From: Vibrio tapetis subsp. quintayensis
Lineage (GTDB): Bacteria > Pseudomonadota > Gammaproteobacteria > Enterobacterales > Vibrionaceae
Length of the DNA stretch: 64,000 nucleotides
Assembly: GCF_030409945.1 (NCBI RefSeq)
Contig: NZ_JAUFQV010000032.1
Coordinates: 1-64,000 of the forward strand
Direction: 5' to 3'
In this document: positions 1-9,164 of the stretch, piece by piece
How positions within the stretch are numbered: the first letter of the stretch is position 1
Layout of the letters: each line of letters opens with the position of its first letter
Notes under the pieces: model-generated
What the model was told of the DNA's origin: nothing
What the model saw: the letters and a program-made list of their open reading frames with translations, nothing else
The model's database searches: none
Position numbers and translations under genes: made by a program

Positions 1-2
1 AC

Positions 3-224
3 GCCCCCATCAAGAAGCTCGTCGTCAGCACAGGCGGTTTTAAAATACGAAAGCGAGCTTGGTCAACCATCGAGGGATTCGAATCACTTCGAATGTTGAA
101 CAACTGGGTAGATCTGCACTCTCTGATTAATTGCAACAGCCCCCTAATTAGTAAAAAAAAGCCCTTACCTAGGGTGTTGTGTAAGGGCATAACCGAAATA
201 TTTATACACTACGCTAAATGGTGA
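3..224 (+). pseudogene. Transposase C-terminal remnant (IS6-like), cut at window start
   Basis: An open frame entering from the left edge reads a stretch GGFKIRKRAWSTIEGFESLR, which resembles the end of IS6-type DDE transposases (a GF..-A..TI.GFE..R pattern). The resemblance ends near residue 40. The rest of the frame runs through a minus-strand terminator hairpin and is probably not native coding sequence. No terminal inverted repeat was found, so this is read as a degraded end of an old insertion. It could also be the 3' end of another gene whose body lies outside the window. Confidence 0.35.
153..188 (-). terminator. Rho-independent terminator, minus strand
   Basis: An 8-bp stem (GCCCTTAC at 161-168 with GTAAGGGC at 181-188) is followed on the minus strand by eight T residues (153-160). 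The orientation means that a transcript runs leftward through 190-420, where no convincing minus-strand gene is visible. Confidence 0.7.
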
Positions 225-420
225 TTGGGGGATACCACCGCGATCTTGAACAAATCTACAACAAGTGTGTACGTTCACTGGCATTACTCCAACGACAGGC
301 CTGCTCCACCTACATAAAACAAAACCACGCTGACAATAAACCAAATTAACAAACGTGTGGCAACCGATTTAATCGATAATAATGTAATACAAATAAACTT
401 ACCACATCTTTGCTTACAAA
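153..420 (-). ncRNA. Candidate small RNA, about 260 nt
   Basis: A minus-strand TATAAT (427-432) with a CRP-like palindrome behind it and a strong terminator at 153-188 bracket about 260 nt without a well-supported ORF. The only minus-strand frame of any size is about 39 codons starting near 282. It has poor ribosome-binding-site spacing and ends inside the terminator. It does not match Spot 42 or Qrr as I remember them. The promoter and terminator are seen; that the product is a regulatory RNA is inference. Confidence 0.35.
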
Positions 421-426
421 ATATCA

Positions 427-457
427 ATTATACTGTCAGATTGTGCATCAACTCACA
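427..457 (-). promoter_or_regulatory. Putative promoter with CRP-like site for the leftward transcript
   Basis: On the minus strand TATAAT occupies 432-427. The palindrome TGTGC-N6-TCACA lies at 442-457 on the plus strand and differs from the CRP consensus TGTGA-N6-TCACA at one base. The site centre falls close to -30, between usual activator positions, so CRP may repress rather than activate here. Confidence 0.4.
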
Positions 458-632
458 TCCCAACAAAACCAAAAACCAATCAAAACCAATAAAATCAATT
501 ACTTAAAATCACCAGCCTAATCTAAAAAAGCGATATGGACGATGAACGACAACAAAATGATCCGTTTCACAGAATGTCACACGCGCATAGTCTATTATTA
601 TTGTAGTATTTAAAACCCATAAAGATGTAGAA

Positions 633-791
633 ATGAAGCACCTCAGAGATGATAACGCAGGCGTTGTGGCTAACAAGTCAGAATGGGGGTCGTTAGCTAA
701 AGACGCAGACTTTTCTCACTTTACGGTTAAGAAAAATCTAGCCGAGGTATGGGCACAGCCCGGCATAGAACTCCTCAACCCACAAAAGTAG
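633..791 (+). CDS. Small hypothetical protein, 52 aa
   Basis: Short ORF starting MKHLRDDNAG and ending LLNPQK, hydrophilic, without signal peptide or membrane segment. I do not recognise the family. The main support is context: an intrinsic terminator sits 36 nt after the stop codon on the same strand, which ends a transcript for which this is the only candidate gene. The ribosome-binding site is weak (AAAGATGTAG before the ATG). A TATTAT-like box lies upstream near 590-600. It could instead be a non-coding transcript. Confidence 0.45.
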   Translation: MKHLRDDNAGVVANKSEWGSLAKDADFSHFTVKKNLAEVWAQPGIELLNPQK

Positions 792-827
792 TACTTACTA
801 TCATTCAATAATTTAAGCCCACAATTA

Positions 828-856
828 GGCCTCGACTCTGAGGCCATTGTTTTTTT
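828..856 (+). terminator. Rho-independent terminator after the 52-aa ORF
   Basis: Stem GGCCTC (828-833) with GAGGCC (840-845), then a T-rich run to 856. It lies just before the chemoreceptor gene. This argues that the receptor starts at 903 and not at the upstream in-frame ATG at 855, which would sit on the terminator tail. Confidence 0.7.
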
Positions 857-902
857 GCCTACGCGCATTAATGACTCATTTATTATCATAAAGGACATAT
901 AC

Positions 903-2810
903 ATGAGAGCTCTTGGATTTAAGCTCAGCTTACTATCTGCCATTACCGCCTGCCTAATTTTGGCTTCTATCATTACAGGCTATTTTTCTCATAGCCAAAT
1001 TAAAGAGCAAGTAGAAGCTCGCTTGATCAATAATATTCAACATTCTTTGCATGCCGAAAGTAAAGACATCTCCATTCTTTTTGACCGCGCAATCGGCTCA
1101 GTCACGGAGTTGGCAGCGCTATACAAAGAAAACCAATACAGCACTGCTCATGAAAAACACGTTGCTTCAGCTGCTCGTATCGGTGGCGTATCAAAGATCA
1201 CTCTGGGGTTTAATGATGGTCGTTCATACGTTTCTAAATCTTCAGAGTCGTTTCCAAATGGCATTGGTATATTAGAAAAATACGACCCAAGAACTCGTCC
1301 GTGGTACCAAAAAGGCAAAAGCAATAACGGGCTTAGCTTAAGTGACGTCTTTTTCACAAAAAGTGACGGTACTCCAATGATTGGCGTGATGCATTCGGTC
1401 GCAGACGGTGTAATCATGGCTGACATCCGTTTTAGTAACTTACAAAAACAGTTAGAAAACATGCAATACATCGATGGAGCATCTGGCATCATTGTTGATA
1501 AACAAGGAACTGTACTCGCCTCGACTGCAACTTATGCCACAGTAAAAGACAATTTACACAACGGCCTTTTAAGCGAAGTAAGTACCCACATGTTTGGTCA
1601 GAGTAATGCCAATATCGAAGGGCAAATTGACGGAGTCAACACTCTGTTCGTCTCTCAGAAAATTCCATTAGTTTCAGGGGATGAGTGGTACCTCATTGTG
1701 TCGATAGACAAAGAAGTCGCTTACGCTCCGGTAGCCGATGCTACCTGGAAAATGGCCATTATCATCTTAATGACTGGGCTATTCACTCTACTGATCATGC
1801 TTTTCGCCCTAAATCGTCTTTACAGACCAATTCATTCTTTAAGAACACTGGTGGATGACTTATCTCATGGAGAGGGCGACCTAACTCAGCGCCTAAAAGT
1901 AGAAAGCAAGGACGATTTAGGTCAAATAGCGACAAGCATTAATGCATTCGTGAGTAAATTGCAGCAAATGTTAATAGAGATACAAAGTGCCACCGCATTG
2001 CTTACCGACCGTGTAGACAACTTACATGTGCACAGTCGAAGCAGTGCTGAAATACTGGCTACGCATACAGAAGAAACCACTCAAATCGTTACCGCTGTTG
2101 AAGAGTTGTCGCATACTGCGCTGCAAGTTGTCGAACACTCTCAAACCGCGTCTTCATCCACGCAAGAAGCGCACGAGAATACACAAACAGCGAATAACAC
2201 CATCGGTGCAGCTCAAGGCCGCATTCAAACATTATCGACCGAAATTCAAGAAACCTCACATAATGTTCAAAACATGAATAATGAAACCACCAGTATTCAA
2301 TCCATTGTTGAAGTGATTGGCGGAATTGCCGATCAAACAAACTTGCTTGCTTTGAATGCGTCTATCGAAGCCGCACGAGCGGGAGAGCAAGGCAGAGGGT
2401 TTGCCGTGGTTGCCGACGAAGTCCGAGCTCTCGCCAGTCGAACTCAGTCAAGCACAACAGAAATTGAACACGCGCTATCCAAATTGAAGCAAGAAGCTGA
2501 GATGGTCGTAACTTCAATTAACAACACTCAAACGACCTGTGACAAAACCGTTGAAGAAGCACAAGACGTATCAGTAAGCCTGAACGCACTGAACGTAAAC
2601 ATCACGGGGGTGAACGATCTTAACACCCAAATTTCTACCTCGGCCAACGAACAAAACACCGTCATACAAACCATCAGTGAGAATATCCATCACATCCATG
2701 CCATCGTAGAAAAGCTAAATGATGAGGGGCAAAACCTCCATTCAGAAACTCAAGAAATTGCTAAAGTTAATCAAAACCTGACTGCACTTTTGAATCAATT
2801 CAAGCTATAA
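903..2810 (+). CDS. Methyl-accepting chemotaxis protein (Cache-type sensor)
   Basis: Chemoreceptor of about 635 residues that would signal ligand binding to CheA/CheW. In order: first membrane helix near residues 6-28, a periplasmic Cache-like sensor to about 280 (it includes the typical [11 protein letters not shown] stretch), a second helix near 285-305, a HAMP domain, and a cytoplasmic signalling coiled coil. The conserved hairpin tip ([20 protein letters not shown]) lies around 480-500. The start at 903 is chosen because AAGGAC sits 7 nt before it; the upstream in-frame ATG at 855 lies on a terminator. The ligand is unknown. DPRTRPWY-type Cache domains often bind amino or organic acids, but that is not specific enough to assign. 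Confidence 0.93.
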   Translation: MRALGFKLSLLSAITACLILASIITGYFSHSQIKEQVEARLINNIQHSLHAESKDISILFDRAIGSVTELAALYKENQYSTAHEKHVASAARIGGVSKITLGFNDGRSYVSKSSESFPNGIGILEKYDPRTRPWYQKGKSNNGLSLSDVFFTKSDGTPMIGVMHSVADGVIMADIRFSNLQKQLENMQYIDGASGIIVDKQGTVLASTATYATVKDNLHNGLLSEVSTHMFGQSNANIEGQIDGVNTLFVSQKIPLVSGDEWYLIVSIDKEVAYAPVADATWKMAIIILMTGLFTLLIMLFALNRLYRPIHSLRTLVDDLSHGEGDLTQRLKVESKDDLGQIATSINAFVSKLQQMLIEIQSATALLTDRVDNLHVHSRSSAEILATHTEETTQIVTAVEELSHTALQVVEHSQTASSSTQEAHENTQTANNTIGAAQGRIQTLSTEIQETSHNVQNMNNETTSIQSIVEVIGGIADQTNLLALNASIEAARAGEQGRGFAVVADEVRALASRTQSSTTEIEHALSKLKQEAEMVVTSINNTQTTCDKTVEEAQDVSVSLNALNVNITGVNDLNTQISTSANEQNTVIQTISENIHHIHAIVEKLNDEGQNLHSETQEIAKVNQNLTALLNQFKL

Positions 2811-2887
2811 CGTTAAGAGCAGATTGATAGGCTCTAGGCGATATGCAATGGTCTACAAGTACTAAACAATTAAGCAGTACCGATTTA

Positions 2888-2914
2888 AGCTCCCTAATCT
2901 GGGAGCTTTTTTTG
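2888..2914 (+). terminator. Rho-independent terminator after chemoreceptor
   Basis: Stem AGCTCCC/GGGAGCT with a 6-nt loop followed by seven T residues. Confidence 0.85.
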
Positions 2915-3445
2915 ATCTCTTGTCAGTACGTAAACAACACCAACAGTACTCATCACGTCACTACTCACATGGCAGGCGATAGACCTCCGTAATACGTCAG
3001 TCATCCACACTACTATCAGATTAGTCCTCTACACAATTCATAAGCACTTAAATGCAAGGGCTCCTGACAACATCCCATTCATATCCCTGTAAAGAGCATG
3101 ATGTGATCCTCCTCGGCATCCCCCCCCTTTCGGGTGGCTTAGAAGTTAGTGCACTTACTTCAACACAAGCCAATTATTTTTATCTTTCATTCATTGTTTT
3201 TAAGCTTTTCATTGATGGTAATTAGAGCGTTATGGGCATACATCACATCGTAGTTGGTTATCACGCCAACTAATGTAATATTAAATGATAAAATAACCTA
3301 AAAGATGAGTTAATTACTTCACATTTTCATTGATAAAACCATTCCTCCCCCATGAAACACAAACAACAAAATCAGATAGAAATATATTAAAATCAAACTA
3401 TTATGATACAGAAATATATGTTTTATAAATTTTATATTTTCTATG
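2915..3445. other. Long non-coding stretch with one structured element
   Basis: About 530 nt with no ORF that I can support. At 3065-3170 the minus strand carries a GAAA-capped hairpin (CCACCC-GAAA-GGGGGGG) followed by GCCGAGG, TGAAT and GTTGTCAGGAG in that order. These resemble the 3' half of a lysine riboswitch, but the 5' half is not visible and no minus-strand gene follows. It may be a relic or a different RNA. The rest, 3180-3440, is AT-rich promoter DNA before the first porin gene. Confidence 0.3.
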
Positions 3446-3502
3446 CGTGATGTCGATCACGTGAAATAGAATAAAAACAAGCATAAAATATTTGTCATAC
3501 AT
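3446..3502 (+). promoter_or_regulatory. CRP-like site and FadR-type operator before the first porin
   Basis: CGTGATGTCGATCACG (3446-3461) is a palindrome fitting the CRP pattern GTGA-N6-TCAC. TTGTCATACAT (3492-3502) matches 9 of 11 positions of the TTGTANTACAA element found before other alginate genes here. The same two elements recur with similar spacing before the second porin gene. Confidence 0.55.
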
Positions 3503-3562
3503 TAATTCAATATTGTTAAAGCGCGCCTCCCCTATAGGTGTTCATATAAAGATGGAACTAAA

Positions 3563-4267
3563 ATGAAAAACATAAATAAAATTACTATTGCTCTGACTAC
3601 TACTTTACTTGCTTGCTCGGTTTCTGCTGCTTCTATTGACTACCGTCACGAGTATAAGCATGAGCAAAAGCGCCACGCTGACCGTATTAAGATTGGTGGT
3701 AGCAGTAACGATTTCTACTTCGGTGTAGAGATGAAGTTCAATGGTGCTCAAAATGATGATGGCAGCCAAGATTTGTACAAAAACCTACAACGAGGCGATT
3801 CTGAGTTTGATTTTGGTTACAAACACAAAATTGATGACAAATGGTTCGTCCAGCCAGGTATGCCAATCACATTTAGTAGTGAAAAAGTAACCTTTAAGCC
3901 TCAGGTTCGTGTTGGATACAAATTTGATTCTGGTGTTCAAGCGAAACTTCGTTACCGCCATGAGTTCCAGCAGTACACAGAACAATCAGGTGATGATAAC
4001 CGCCAAAAAAGCAAAATCACCGGTAACCTAGACTACAGCTACGAGCAGTTCCAATTTGGTTTTGAAGGTAACTACGAAATCGCTCAAACGGATGGCTACA
4101 AACTGTTTAATGATGGTGACACTAACTACGAACTGAACTTTAAAGTGGGTTACAAAATTCCAGATACAGCATGGCGCCCATACGTAGAAGTAGGTAACGC
4201 GTCAGTTTCTAGCAGCACGGATCAACGTCAAATGCGTACTCGTGTCGGTATGACATACAGCTTCTAG
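3563..4267 (+). CDS. KdgM-family oligouronate-specific porin (copy 1)
   Basis: Outer-membrane beta-barrel of 234 residues, the usual length for KdgM, which passes acidic oligosaccharides such as oligogalacturonate or oligoalginate. A signal peptide ends near SVSAA (about residue 23). The mature part starts with the family-typical IDYRHEYKH, is rich in alternating aromatic/polar strands, and ends in a C-terminal F (TYSF), the barrel-assembly signal. It stands alone between a CRP/operator region and a terminator. Alginate oligomers as substrate are inferred from the neighbouring genes. Confidence 0.9.
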   Translation: MKNINKITIALTTTLLACSVSAASIDYRHEYKHEQKRHADRIKIGGSSNDFYFGVEMKFNGAQNDDGSQDLYKNLQRGDSEFDFGYKHKIDDKWFVQPGMPITFSSEKVTFKPQVRVGYKFDSGVQAKLRYRHEFQQYTEQSGDDNRQKSKITGNLDYSYEQFQFGFEGNYEIAQTDGYKLFNDGDTNYELNFKVGYKIPDTAWRPYVEVGNASVSSSTDQRQMRTRVGMTYSF

Positions 4268-4294
4268 CGTCAAGTTTTCAAGGTCCTAATGCTA

Positions 4295-4320
4295 AACCAG
4301 CTCACTGAGCTGGTTTTTTT
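4295..4320 (+). terminator. Rho-independent terminator after porin 1
   Basis: Stem AACCAGCTC/GAGCTGGTT with a short loop, followed by a run of seven T. Confidence 0.85.
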
Positions 4321-4541
4321 GTGCTCTATTCCCAAAAAACATAGAAACCGGCATCTAAACCAGCTCAATACATCAAAATCGACCTAAATATGATGTTATA
4401 GACCTCACAAGTCGAACCAATAGCCCTATTTTCGCCTTTCTGTATAGAACACACTTTTGTTCACTAAGTCACTGTATAGCAAGTAAATGATATCGAAACC
4501 ATTCGTTACAACTATTAATTAATGTAAAACAGGGAACTTCT

Positions 4542-4598
4542 AGTGATGGCCGTCACATCAATCAAGTCATTCGATCCGATATTATATTTGTCATACAT
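4542..4598 (+). promoter_or_regulatory. CRP-like site and FadR-type operator before the second porin
   Basis: AGTGATGGCCGTCACA (4542-4557) fits the CRP pattern. TTGTCATACAT at 4588-4598 is identical to the element before porin 1. The 358-nt gap between the porin genes holds only this and the terminator of porin 1. Confidence 0.55.
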
Positions 4599-4625
4599 TA
4601 CTATGAATCATCAAAAGGGTATCGA

Positions 4626-5333
4626 ATGAGACTTATCTCTAAAACTAATCTTACGCTTGCTGCTACTGCGTTACTGGCTACTACTGCTGTATCTGCTGCT
4701 TCTTTTGACATGCGCCACGAATACAAGCACAGCTCTGATCAACATGCGACTCGCGTTAAAATGGGCGATAGCATCGATAACTTCTATTACAGCGGCGAAT
4801 TAAAGTTTAAAGGTAAAGATGGCGAGTTCCTAAAAGATCTGCAAAACAACGGTTGGGAATTGGACCTAGGTTACCGCCACAAAATCAATGATAATTGGAC
4901 ATTACAACCAGGAATGCCAATTGAAGCTCGTACAAGCGGAATTACGTTCAAGCCTCAACTTCGCCTGACCTACGCGCTAGACAGCATTGAAGGCCTTAGC
5001 TTGAGCGGTCGTTACCGTTATGACATCAAGCAATACAGTGACGGTACATCAACCCAGAACCGCCACCGTTTAACCGGTAACATTAACTACAAATTCGATG
5101 AGTGGAGCCTAGGTCTAGAAGGTAACTACTACAAAGCAGACGGCTACGATTTATACGAAGATAAAGACACTAATGTTGAGTTTAACTCTACCATTCGTCG
5201 CAGCTTCGGACAGTGGGCACCGTACGCTGAATTTGGCTATGCGAGCTACTCTAAAGACGGCGGTTATGGCCAACAAGCGACCAACAACGCATTTGAACTG
5301 CGTAGCCGTGTCGGTCTAACGTACAGCTTCTAA
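4626..5333 (+). CDS. KdgM-family oligouronate-specific porin (copy 2)
   Basis: A 235-residue paralogue of the preceding porin: signal peptide ending near VSAAS, mature start FDMRHEYKH, and an identical C-terminal VGLTYSF/VGMTYSF-type end. Strand pattern and length fit the monomeric barrel of KdgM. It has its own promoter elements and its own terminator, so the two porins are separately transcribed but probably co-regulated. The loop sequences differ clearly between the copies, which may reflect different oligomer sizes or uronic acids (inference). Confidence 0.9.
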   Translation: MRLISKTNLTLAATALLATTAVSAASFDMRHEYKHSSDQHATRVKMGDSIDNFYYSGELKFKGKDGEFLKDLQNNGWELDLGYRHKINDNWTLQPGMPIEARTSGITFKPQLRLTYALDSIEGLSLSGRYRYDIKQYSDGTSTQNRHRLTGNINYKFDEWSLGLEGNYYKADGYDLYEDKDTNVEFNSTIRRSFGQWAPYAEFGYASYSKDGGYGQQATNNAFELRSRVGLTYSF

Positions 5334-5385
5334 TCTGCACACATGCTAGGTAATAAAGGCGCTAATATAAGCGCTAGGCAATAAA

Positions 5386-5412
5386 AAGCCAGCTCGGCAA
5401 CGAGCTGGCTTT
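5386..5412. terminator. Bidirectional terminator between porin 2 and DMT transporter
   Basis: AAAGCCAGCTCG/CGAGCTGGCTTT forms a near-perfect stem that can end transcripts from both sides of this convergent pair. Confidence 0.7.
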
Positions 5413-5474
5413 CATCTATCAGCCGATTAACACTTAGTAAAAAGTCAAAACAGCCATTTAAGCGACTAAAGCTA

Positions 5475-6350
5475 TCAATGTGATGCTGCGGTATCTCTAC
5501 GCCAAGTAAACCACTTGCGCCATTTTATCGGCATCATAGGGACGACAATAAGTAGAATACCAAATGCGGTGAACACATCTGGAATTTCATCAAACCACAT
5601 CACGCCAAACGCCGTCACAAACGCCAAACCAGAATATTCAGCAAGCGCAATTTGACTCGCATCCGCTTTTTTATAAGCGACCACCACGATGGCGTGGTAG
5701 CCTAAGACAAATACGTTAATCGCCATAATCCACATCACGTGATGCCATTCAATCGCTTGCCACTGGTACCAAGCGATCACAGCCGCTAAGGGTAATGTCA
5801 TTACCGTGGTCCAAAAAAGTGTCGATACCAAATGCTGCTCTGCTGGCAATTTTCTGATCAGAATATTGCCCAACCCCATGGCTAATGCGCTGCCTAGTGC
5901 GACAATCGCTGCCCAGTGAAACTGCTCGGGCCGCAACACAATGAGTACACCAACAAAGCCGATGAGAGTTGCGATCACTTTAGCTAAAGGCGGGGACTCT
6001 TTTAACAACACGACCGATAACGGCAACATCATCAGAGGCCCAACATAAAACATGGCGTTTGCGGTTGCCAACGTTAAGTGGGTGATCGCCACCATGGCAC
6101 ATGCACTGCCACCTAAAATCAATTGTGCCCGCCAAAACGTAATCGAACAGCACCCTTGATTGCGTGTTTTTTTAGGTAACGTTATCCAAAGCGGAAAAAT
6201 CAACAACAAGCTCAAAACTTGCCGAATAAAAACATATTGGAAAGTGGGTACTTCACCATTCAGAACTTTAAGAGACACATCTGAAAAAGACGCAAGTAAG
6301 TTAGCTAGCACAAGCAAAAAAATCGCTTGGCTAATATTTTTTTGATTCAT
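5475..6350 (-). CDS. EamA/DMT-family membrane transporter
   Basis: A 291-residue protein with about ten hydrophobic segments in two halves, the EamA/RhaT duplication pattern. Recognisable pieces are the first half LLASFSDVSLKVLNGEVPTF with VFIRQ and the second half GLGNILIRKL. Family members export amino acids, nucleosides or other small metabolites. The substrate cannot be told from sequence. It is monocistronic between two terminators. Nothing ties it directly to alginate use. Confidence 0.82.
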   Translation of the reverse strand: MNQKNISQAIFLLVLANLLASFSDVSLKVLNGEVPTFQYVFIRQVLSLLLIFPLWITLPKKTRNQGCCSITFWRAQLILGGSACAMVAITHLTLATANAMFYVGPLMMLPLSVVLLKESPPLAKVIATLIGFVGVLIVLRPEQFHWAAIVALGSALAMGLGNILIRKLPAEQHLVSTLFWTTVMTLPLAAVIAWYQWQAIEWHHVMWIMAINVFVLGYHAIVVVAYKKADASQIALAEYSGLAFVTAFGVMWFDEIPDVFTAFGILLIVVPMMPIKWRKWFTWRRDTAASH

Positions 6351-6374
6351 AGATATTTACAGCACTTATCTGGG

Positions 6375-6408
6375 GAACAAAAACGGTTCGTAGAACAACG
6401 AACCGTTG
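6375..6408 (-). terminator. Rho-independent terminator after the exonuclease gene
   Basis: On the minus strand a 10-bp stem AACGGTTCGT/ACGAACCGTT is followed by TTTTTGTT. Confidence 0.7.
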
Positions 6409-6421
6409 GATCGGGTTAGCA

Positions 6422-7138
6422 TTAATGGCTCATGCGATACAGGGTGCCAAAGGTTGCCGGTTTATTGGGAGAAATTCGTTTTGATTGTGCCAATAACAGC
6501 TCTGCTGTAGAAACCGCATCGACTAACGCATTATGATTATTATACTCAGGCAAACGATAGCGAGCCCTTGTAGTAGCCAGTGTTACGTCAACATCTTCTT
6601 GCTGGCTAATGGCATTGACCAACGTCTTCTCCATGCACATGGTATCAAGCCATAATAATGGCAACGCACTAAAACCATAGCTCTTCTTCAGATAGCTGCT
6701 GATAAAATTCGCCTCAACGACACAAGCGTGAGCAACCAAAACTTTACCTTCAGCCGCTTCAAAAAATGTCATCATCGCGTCATGAATCGACCCGGCGTCA
6801 GAAATCATCTGCGGAGTAATGTGATTGATCACCGCTGTTTCGGGTTTTATTTGAGACTTATCTTTGACGTAAAGGTGCCGGCTAGAGGCGAGATCTATTT
6901 TCCCCTTAGCCACTTCCACCCAACCAATCGACAAAATTCTATCTTCATTACAATCAAGCCCCGTCGTTTCAAGATCCAAAACGATGTACTCCAGCTCATC
7001 CGCTGATTGGAAAGTGTCAGGACAAGGCTGTTCAATTAGGCGGGTTAATACCTCTGGAAGAACAACTGAATTAACGTATTGCTTACGCTCTCGTTTCATA
7101 CGCTCCAGTGGGTGGAAATAGTTAAATAACTTTTTCAT
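6422..7138 (-). CDS. DnaQ-like 3'-5' exonuclease (DEDDh)
   Basis: A 238-residue protein with an exonuclease fold at about residues 48-215. Motif I is VLDLETTGLD, with the D and E metal ligands. Later come LVAHACVVEANF (in place of the usual NAxFD) and a C-terminal HNALVDAVSTAEL (H and D). It resembles the epsilon proofreading family but stands outside the replicase. Its start overlaps the stop of the upstream CBS/DUF294 gene by one base (TAATG), so the pair is translationally coupled. This pairing is common in gamma-proteobacteria, often near acs. The substrate is unknown. Confidence 0.85.
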   Translation of the reverse strand: MKKLFNYFHPLERMKRERKQYVNSVVLPEVLTRLIEQPCPDTFQSADELEYIVLDLETTGLDCNEDRILSIGWVEVAKGKIDLASSRHLYVKDKSQIKPETAVINHITPQMISDAGSIHDAMMTFFEAAEGKVLVAHACVVEANFISSYLKKSYGFSALPLLWLDTMCMEKTLVNAISQQEDVDVTLATTRARYRLPEYNNHNALVDAVSTAELLLAQSKRISPNKPATFGTLYRMSH

Positions 7139-9006
7139 TACCGTGCACCAAATCGAATTTTTGCCGCATCTTGCATATCTGCCACAATTCTAAAGGCATC
7201 TTTAAGGTGTTTTCGCTCAAAGCTGCCAAAGCTATCTGGGTCAATATGATTATCCGGCACTTCGCCTTTCTTTAACGCGTCTAACTGATGGCTATACCTT
7301 ACCGACAAAATAAATCGGTAAGCGTCCAATATATTACGGTGGGCATCTTCGCTCAAAATACCTTTTTCTCTCGCACGGGCAAACCGTTCATCGGTCGACG
7401 AGGAATCGCATTCAACCGCCAAACCGTAAATTCGCGCTAAATCAATAATGAGGTTGATTGCGTATTTTTTAACGTTGAGGGTTTTTCTGTTTTCTCCGGA
7501 TTTTTCTAACACCAAGTTATTAAATATGCCAAGCGGCGGGTTAGTCGTGACGGCGTCTCGAACCAACATGCTCAAAAACTCTCGGTTAGTTCGGATACTT
7601 TGATGCAGCGAATCCCTCATTTCATCGCCAAAGCTTTGGTTGCCGTAAATGGCCCGCACTTCAAGGAACACACTGATATTGAGTAAGCGCTCGTATTCCG
7701 GATTCGCAACCCATTTGCTGTAATACTGTTTCCAAACCGATATAGGTTGACACCATTTTGGTGTTGCGGCCATAAATTTGCCCGGGCATAACGGATATGC
7801 GCAGGAATCAAGGCCGTTAGCAACCATCATCGATAAGTGTTTAAAGTAAATCCGATCACTATCAGTGGCTGAATCGCTCAACACGATGGCGCTATCTTGG
7901 TCAGACAACATGTGCACTTCATTCCGAGCGTGTGAACCCGCAACGATCCAGGCAAACTCACACGGTGGAGGGCCCAATTTGTCGATCGCTATTTGAATTA
8001 AACGACGATTATAGGCATCCATGATCATCGCCATCACTTTACCCACGGTTTCCGTGGCGACTTTCCCCTCCACCAAGGCTTCAAAAATCGCTTGGCGTTC
8101 AGAGGTAAAGGCGGCCAGCTCTTTAACACTGCCTGCATATTTTATCTTCTCTATCAAAAATATGGCTTGGACACGGTGGTTTTGTACCAAGTGCGACGTG
8201 GTCAGAAGGCCAAGTACCTTGTTGTCTTTCACAACAGGCAGATTGCGTATGTTAAATTGCATCATGACTGACGCAGCATGTAACACCAAGTCGTCTGGTT
8301 TTATGGTTAATGGCGCATAGGTCATGACATCAGAAATGGGACGCTCGATTGACACCCCTTTCGCGATCACACGCTTAGTCATGTCTCTGTCGGTAATAAT
8401 GCCGACGATTTTGTCGTCTTCATAAATCACGGCTGAAGACGAACGTTGAACCAAGCGCATTTCATGAGCGACCGCTTGAATCGACATATCTGCTGTCACC
8501 ACAGCGATACGACCACTTGCCACATCTTCCACTTTACGAATGAACAAACCTTTTTCTTTGTTCGACCACACCACATCAAGCGCCGACTTTAAACGCACTT
8601 GAGCTTGTGAGGCAAAATGCTCAGCATATTCTGGATTATTGACGAACAACTCTTTCAAAGCGGCATGAGGAATAAGGTAAAGAAGAGAGCTTTCAATCGC
8701 GATGGCTGTATAGCCTTTTTCACTTTCGACGCTGTGATCCAAGAACGTAAAGCCGAACAAATCTTCAGACTGTAAACGAGCTCTTAGTACACCGTCGGGC
8801 TTTCTTTGCTCCATGGAGCCGGTGCGAACAATGTAGAGAAACTTCTCCGTCTTTTTGTCCTTGCAAAGGTCAATCACTTCCCCCTTACCCAAATAGGTGA
8901 TTTGCACCTTCTCAGCGAGTTTTATTAAGATCGGCTTAGGCAGCTTATCAAACGGGTCAATCTGACTAATAAACTGGATAATATTGGGAAGCAGTGATTG
9001 TTGCAT
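7138..9006 (-). CDS. Cyclic-nucleotide-binding/CBS/DUF294 nucleotidyltransferase-like protein
   Basis: A 622-residue soluble protein. It has an N-terminal cNMP-binding fold (about 15-125), a pair of CBS domains (about 165-285, with VGIITDRDMTKR and VLGLLTTSHL), a nucleotidyltransferase-like DUF294 core with GSHARNEVHMLSDQDSAIVL (about 350-375), and a C-terminal helical DUF294 domain. The GS-N12-DQD signature is that of the PII uridylyltransferase superfamily. It probably senses nucleotides and modifies or regulates a partner, which is unknown. It is coupled to the downstream exonuclease. A ribosome-binding site GGAGGATCACC precedes the ATG at 9006. Confidence 0.85.
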   Translation of the reverse strand: MQQSLLPNIIQFISQIDPFDKLPKPILIKLAEKVQITYLGKGEVIDLCKDKKTEKFLYIVRTGSMEQRKPDGVLRARLQSEDLFGFTFLDHSVESEKGYTAIAIESSLLYLIPHAALKELFVNNPEYAEHFASQAQVRLKSALDVVWSNKEKGLFIRKVEDVASGRIAVVTADMSIQAVAHEMRLVQRSSSAVIYEDDKIVGIITDRDMTKRVIAKGVSIERPISDVMTYAPLTIKPDDLVLHAASVMMQFNIRNLPVVKDNKVLGLLTTSHLVQNHRVQAIFLIEKIKYAGSVKELAAFTSERQAIFEALVEGKVATETVGKVMAMIMDAYNRRLIQIAIDKLGPPPCEFAWIVAGSHARNEVHMLSDQDSAIVLSDSATDSDRIYFKHLSMMVANGLDSCAYPLCPGKFMAATPKWCQPISVWKQYYSKWVANPEYERLLNISVFLEVRAIYGNQSFGDEMRDSLHQSIRTNREFLSMLVRDAVTTNPPLGIFNNLVLEKSGENRKTLNVKKYAINLIIDLARIYGLAVECDSSSTDERFARAREKGILSEDAHRNILDAYRFILSVRYSHQLDALKKGEVPDNHIDPDSFGSFERKHLKDAFRIVADMQDAAKIRFGAR

Positions 9007-9115
9007 GGTGATCCTCCATTGTTATCATCATATTGTATAACCAATTAACAATGGATGCGCCAATTTATCTCTCAAAAAATTGAACCTAACCGGTAAGCCT
9101 CTAAATAACAGCCAC

Positions 9116-9142
9116 AAAAAAGGCCAGCTCGTAGGCTGACCT
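9116..9142 (-). terminator. Rho-independent terminator after FadR-type regulator 1
   Basis: On the minus strand AAGGTCAGC and GCTGGCCTT pair around a 6-nt loop and are followed by a T-run. Confidence 0.75.
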
Positions 9143-9164
9143 TCTGCCAATGCACTAAGGAGTA

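Noticed and set aside
855-902. Extended N-terminus of the first chemoreceptor
   Set aside because: The ATG at 855 lies on the tail of a terminator and lacks a ribosome-binding site.
3065-3170. Complete lysine riboswitch on the minus strand
   Set aside because: The 5' half with the AGAGGNGC core and the closing P1 stem cannot be found, and no gene follows on that strand. Kept only as a possible relic.
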